NCBI GenBank assembly: GCA_900478215.1
Contig: LS483478.1
Coordinates: 2,108,001-2,172,000 of the forward strand
DNA: 64,000 bases
Origin: Salmonella enterica subsp. houtenae serovar Houten
GTDB taxonomy: Bacteria; Pseudomonadota; Gammaproteobacteria; Enterobacterales; Enterobacteriaceae
Direction: 5' to 3'
Of the stretch, positions 63,424 to 64,000 are shown one piece after another. The position numbers were made by a program, and so were the translations under genes. Numbering within the stretch: position 1 is the stretch's first letter; each line of letters opens with the position of its first letter. The notes beneath the pieces are model-generated. The model worked only from the letters and a program-made list of their open reading frames with translations. It made no database searches and was not told where the DNA came from.

Positions 63424-64000
63424 TTAAGCGACGTTGCGGGTATGACCGGCCAGGGCCGCCAGCGCATCGCTGTTTTCAATAGTAATATACTTACCTTTCA
63501 CCGCCAGCATACCGCTTTTCTGGAAACGCCCCAGCAGACGGCTAATAGTTTCGACCGTTAAGCCAAGATAGTTGCCGATATCGCCACGGGTCATCGTCAG
63601 GCGGAATTCACGCGGTGAAAAACCACGCTGCGCAAAGCGGCGGGACAGGTTGTAAATAAACGCGGCCAGACGTTCTTCGGCGTTTTTCTTCGACAATAAC
63701 AGGATCATATCCTGATCGCCTTTAATTTCACCGCTCATCAGACGCATCATTTGCTGACGCAGGTTAGGCATTTTGCCGGACAGGTCATCCAGCGTCTCAA
63801 AGGGGATTTCACATACCATTGAGGTTTCTAGCGCTTGCGCAAAGCTCGGATGATGACCGCTGCCAATGGCGTCAAAACCCACCAGGTCGCCTGCTAAATG
63901 GAATCCAGTAATCTGCTCATCGCCTTGCTCGGTAATGGTGTAGCTTTTAATCGTTCCGGAGCGGATAGCATAGAGCGATTTCAGTTCATCACCTGCTTTA
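63424..64000 (-). CDS. fnr: Fumarate/nitrate reduction regulator FNR, 3' part
   Basis: Frame open to the window edge, giving the last 191 residues of a 250-residue protein. Visible: the rest of the cNMP-like sensor domain (SYTITEQGDEQITGFHLAGD), the dimerisation helix, and the CRP-type HTH (TMTRGDIGNYLGLTVETISR) with the E-SR recognition residues. Of the Fe-S ligands, Cys122 (ETSMVCEIPFE) is inside the window; Cys20, 23 and 29 are outside. It switches to anaerobic gene expression. Confidence 0.97.
   Translation of the reverse strand, partial: KAGDELKSLYAIRSGTIKSYTITEQGDEQITGFHLAGDLVGFDAIGSGHHPSFAQALETSMVCEIPFETLDDLSGKMPNLRQQMMRLMSGEIKGDQDMILLLSKKNAEERLAAFIYNLSRRFAQRGFSPREFRLTMTRGDIGNYLGLTVETISRLLGRFQKSGMLAVKGKYITIENSDALAALAGHTRNVA

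Overview
The window is chromosomal DNA of Salmonella enterica. It carries the enterobacterial backbone pyrF-yciH-osmB-yciT-yciZ-pdeR-rnb-fabI, sapABCDF, pspF-pspABCDE, ycjX-ycjF-tyrR-tpx-ycjG-mpaA-mppA and ynaI-ynaJ-uspE-fnr in the usual order. It also carries Salmonella-specific genes: the SPI-2 effector kinase steC, the degenerate-EAL flagellar regulator STM1697 and the zirU-zirT-zirS export system. Serovar and strain cannot be told from the sequence.

Layout. 1-8 kb is core: pyrF end, translation factor yciH, osmB, DeoR regulator yciT, c-di-GMP enzyme pdeR, RNase II, a decayed yciW and fabI. 8.5-11.1 kb holds steC and STM1697. 11.2-20.8 kb is the sap operon on the minus strand, but it is split: about 4.3 kb of foreign DNA lies between sapB and sapC. 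20.9-32.5 kb is core again: phage-shock genes, ycjX/ycjF, tyrR, tpx, and the murein-peptide recycling set ycjG-mpaA-mppA. 32.5-60.7 kb is a long accessory stretch between mppA and ynaI. Its first part (32.6-44 kb) holds aldo-keto reductases, short-chain dehydrogenases, an MFS pump, a cupin and their regulators, several of them broken. Its second part (44-51 kb) is a six-gene minus-strand operon joining a sugar ABC transporter to an ADP-ribosylglycohydrolase-family enzyme and a DeoR-HTH/PfkB-kinase fusion. Its third part holds an SDR/TetR pair with two visible operators, the zir locus with a thiol-peroxidase paralogue, and a B3/B4-domain protein divergent from an XRE-cupin regulator. 60.7-64 kb returns to core with ynaI, ynaJ, uspE and the 3' part of fnr.

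Most unusual point. The insert between sapB and sapC is flanked by a 15-bp direct repeat with one mismatch (13833-13847 and 18174-18188). The repeat contains the sapB stop and sapC start, which overlap in the uninterrupted operon. Both proteins therefore stay full length, but sapC has lost the ribosome binding site that lies inside the end of sapB. The insert holds a decayed P4-type integrase at one end, a 5'-truncated copy of the effector protease gene gtgE (normally prophage-borne) with its catalytic Cys/His/Asp still encoded, an intact PMT-type membrane glycosyltransferase, an internally deleted second integrase-like gene and the last part of a umuC gene. It looks like the remnant of a genomic island.

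The best candidate for an undescribed system is the 44.1-51.0 kb operon. The gene content suggests import of a ribosyl- or glycosyl-containing compound, cleavage by the glycohydrolase, and phosphorylation of the freed sugar or nucleoside by a kinase that carries its own DNA-binding domain. No tRNA, rRNA, CRISPR array or intact insertion sequence was seen.
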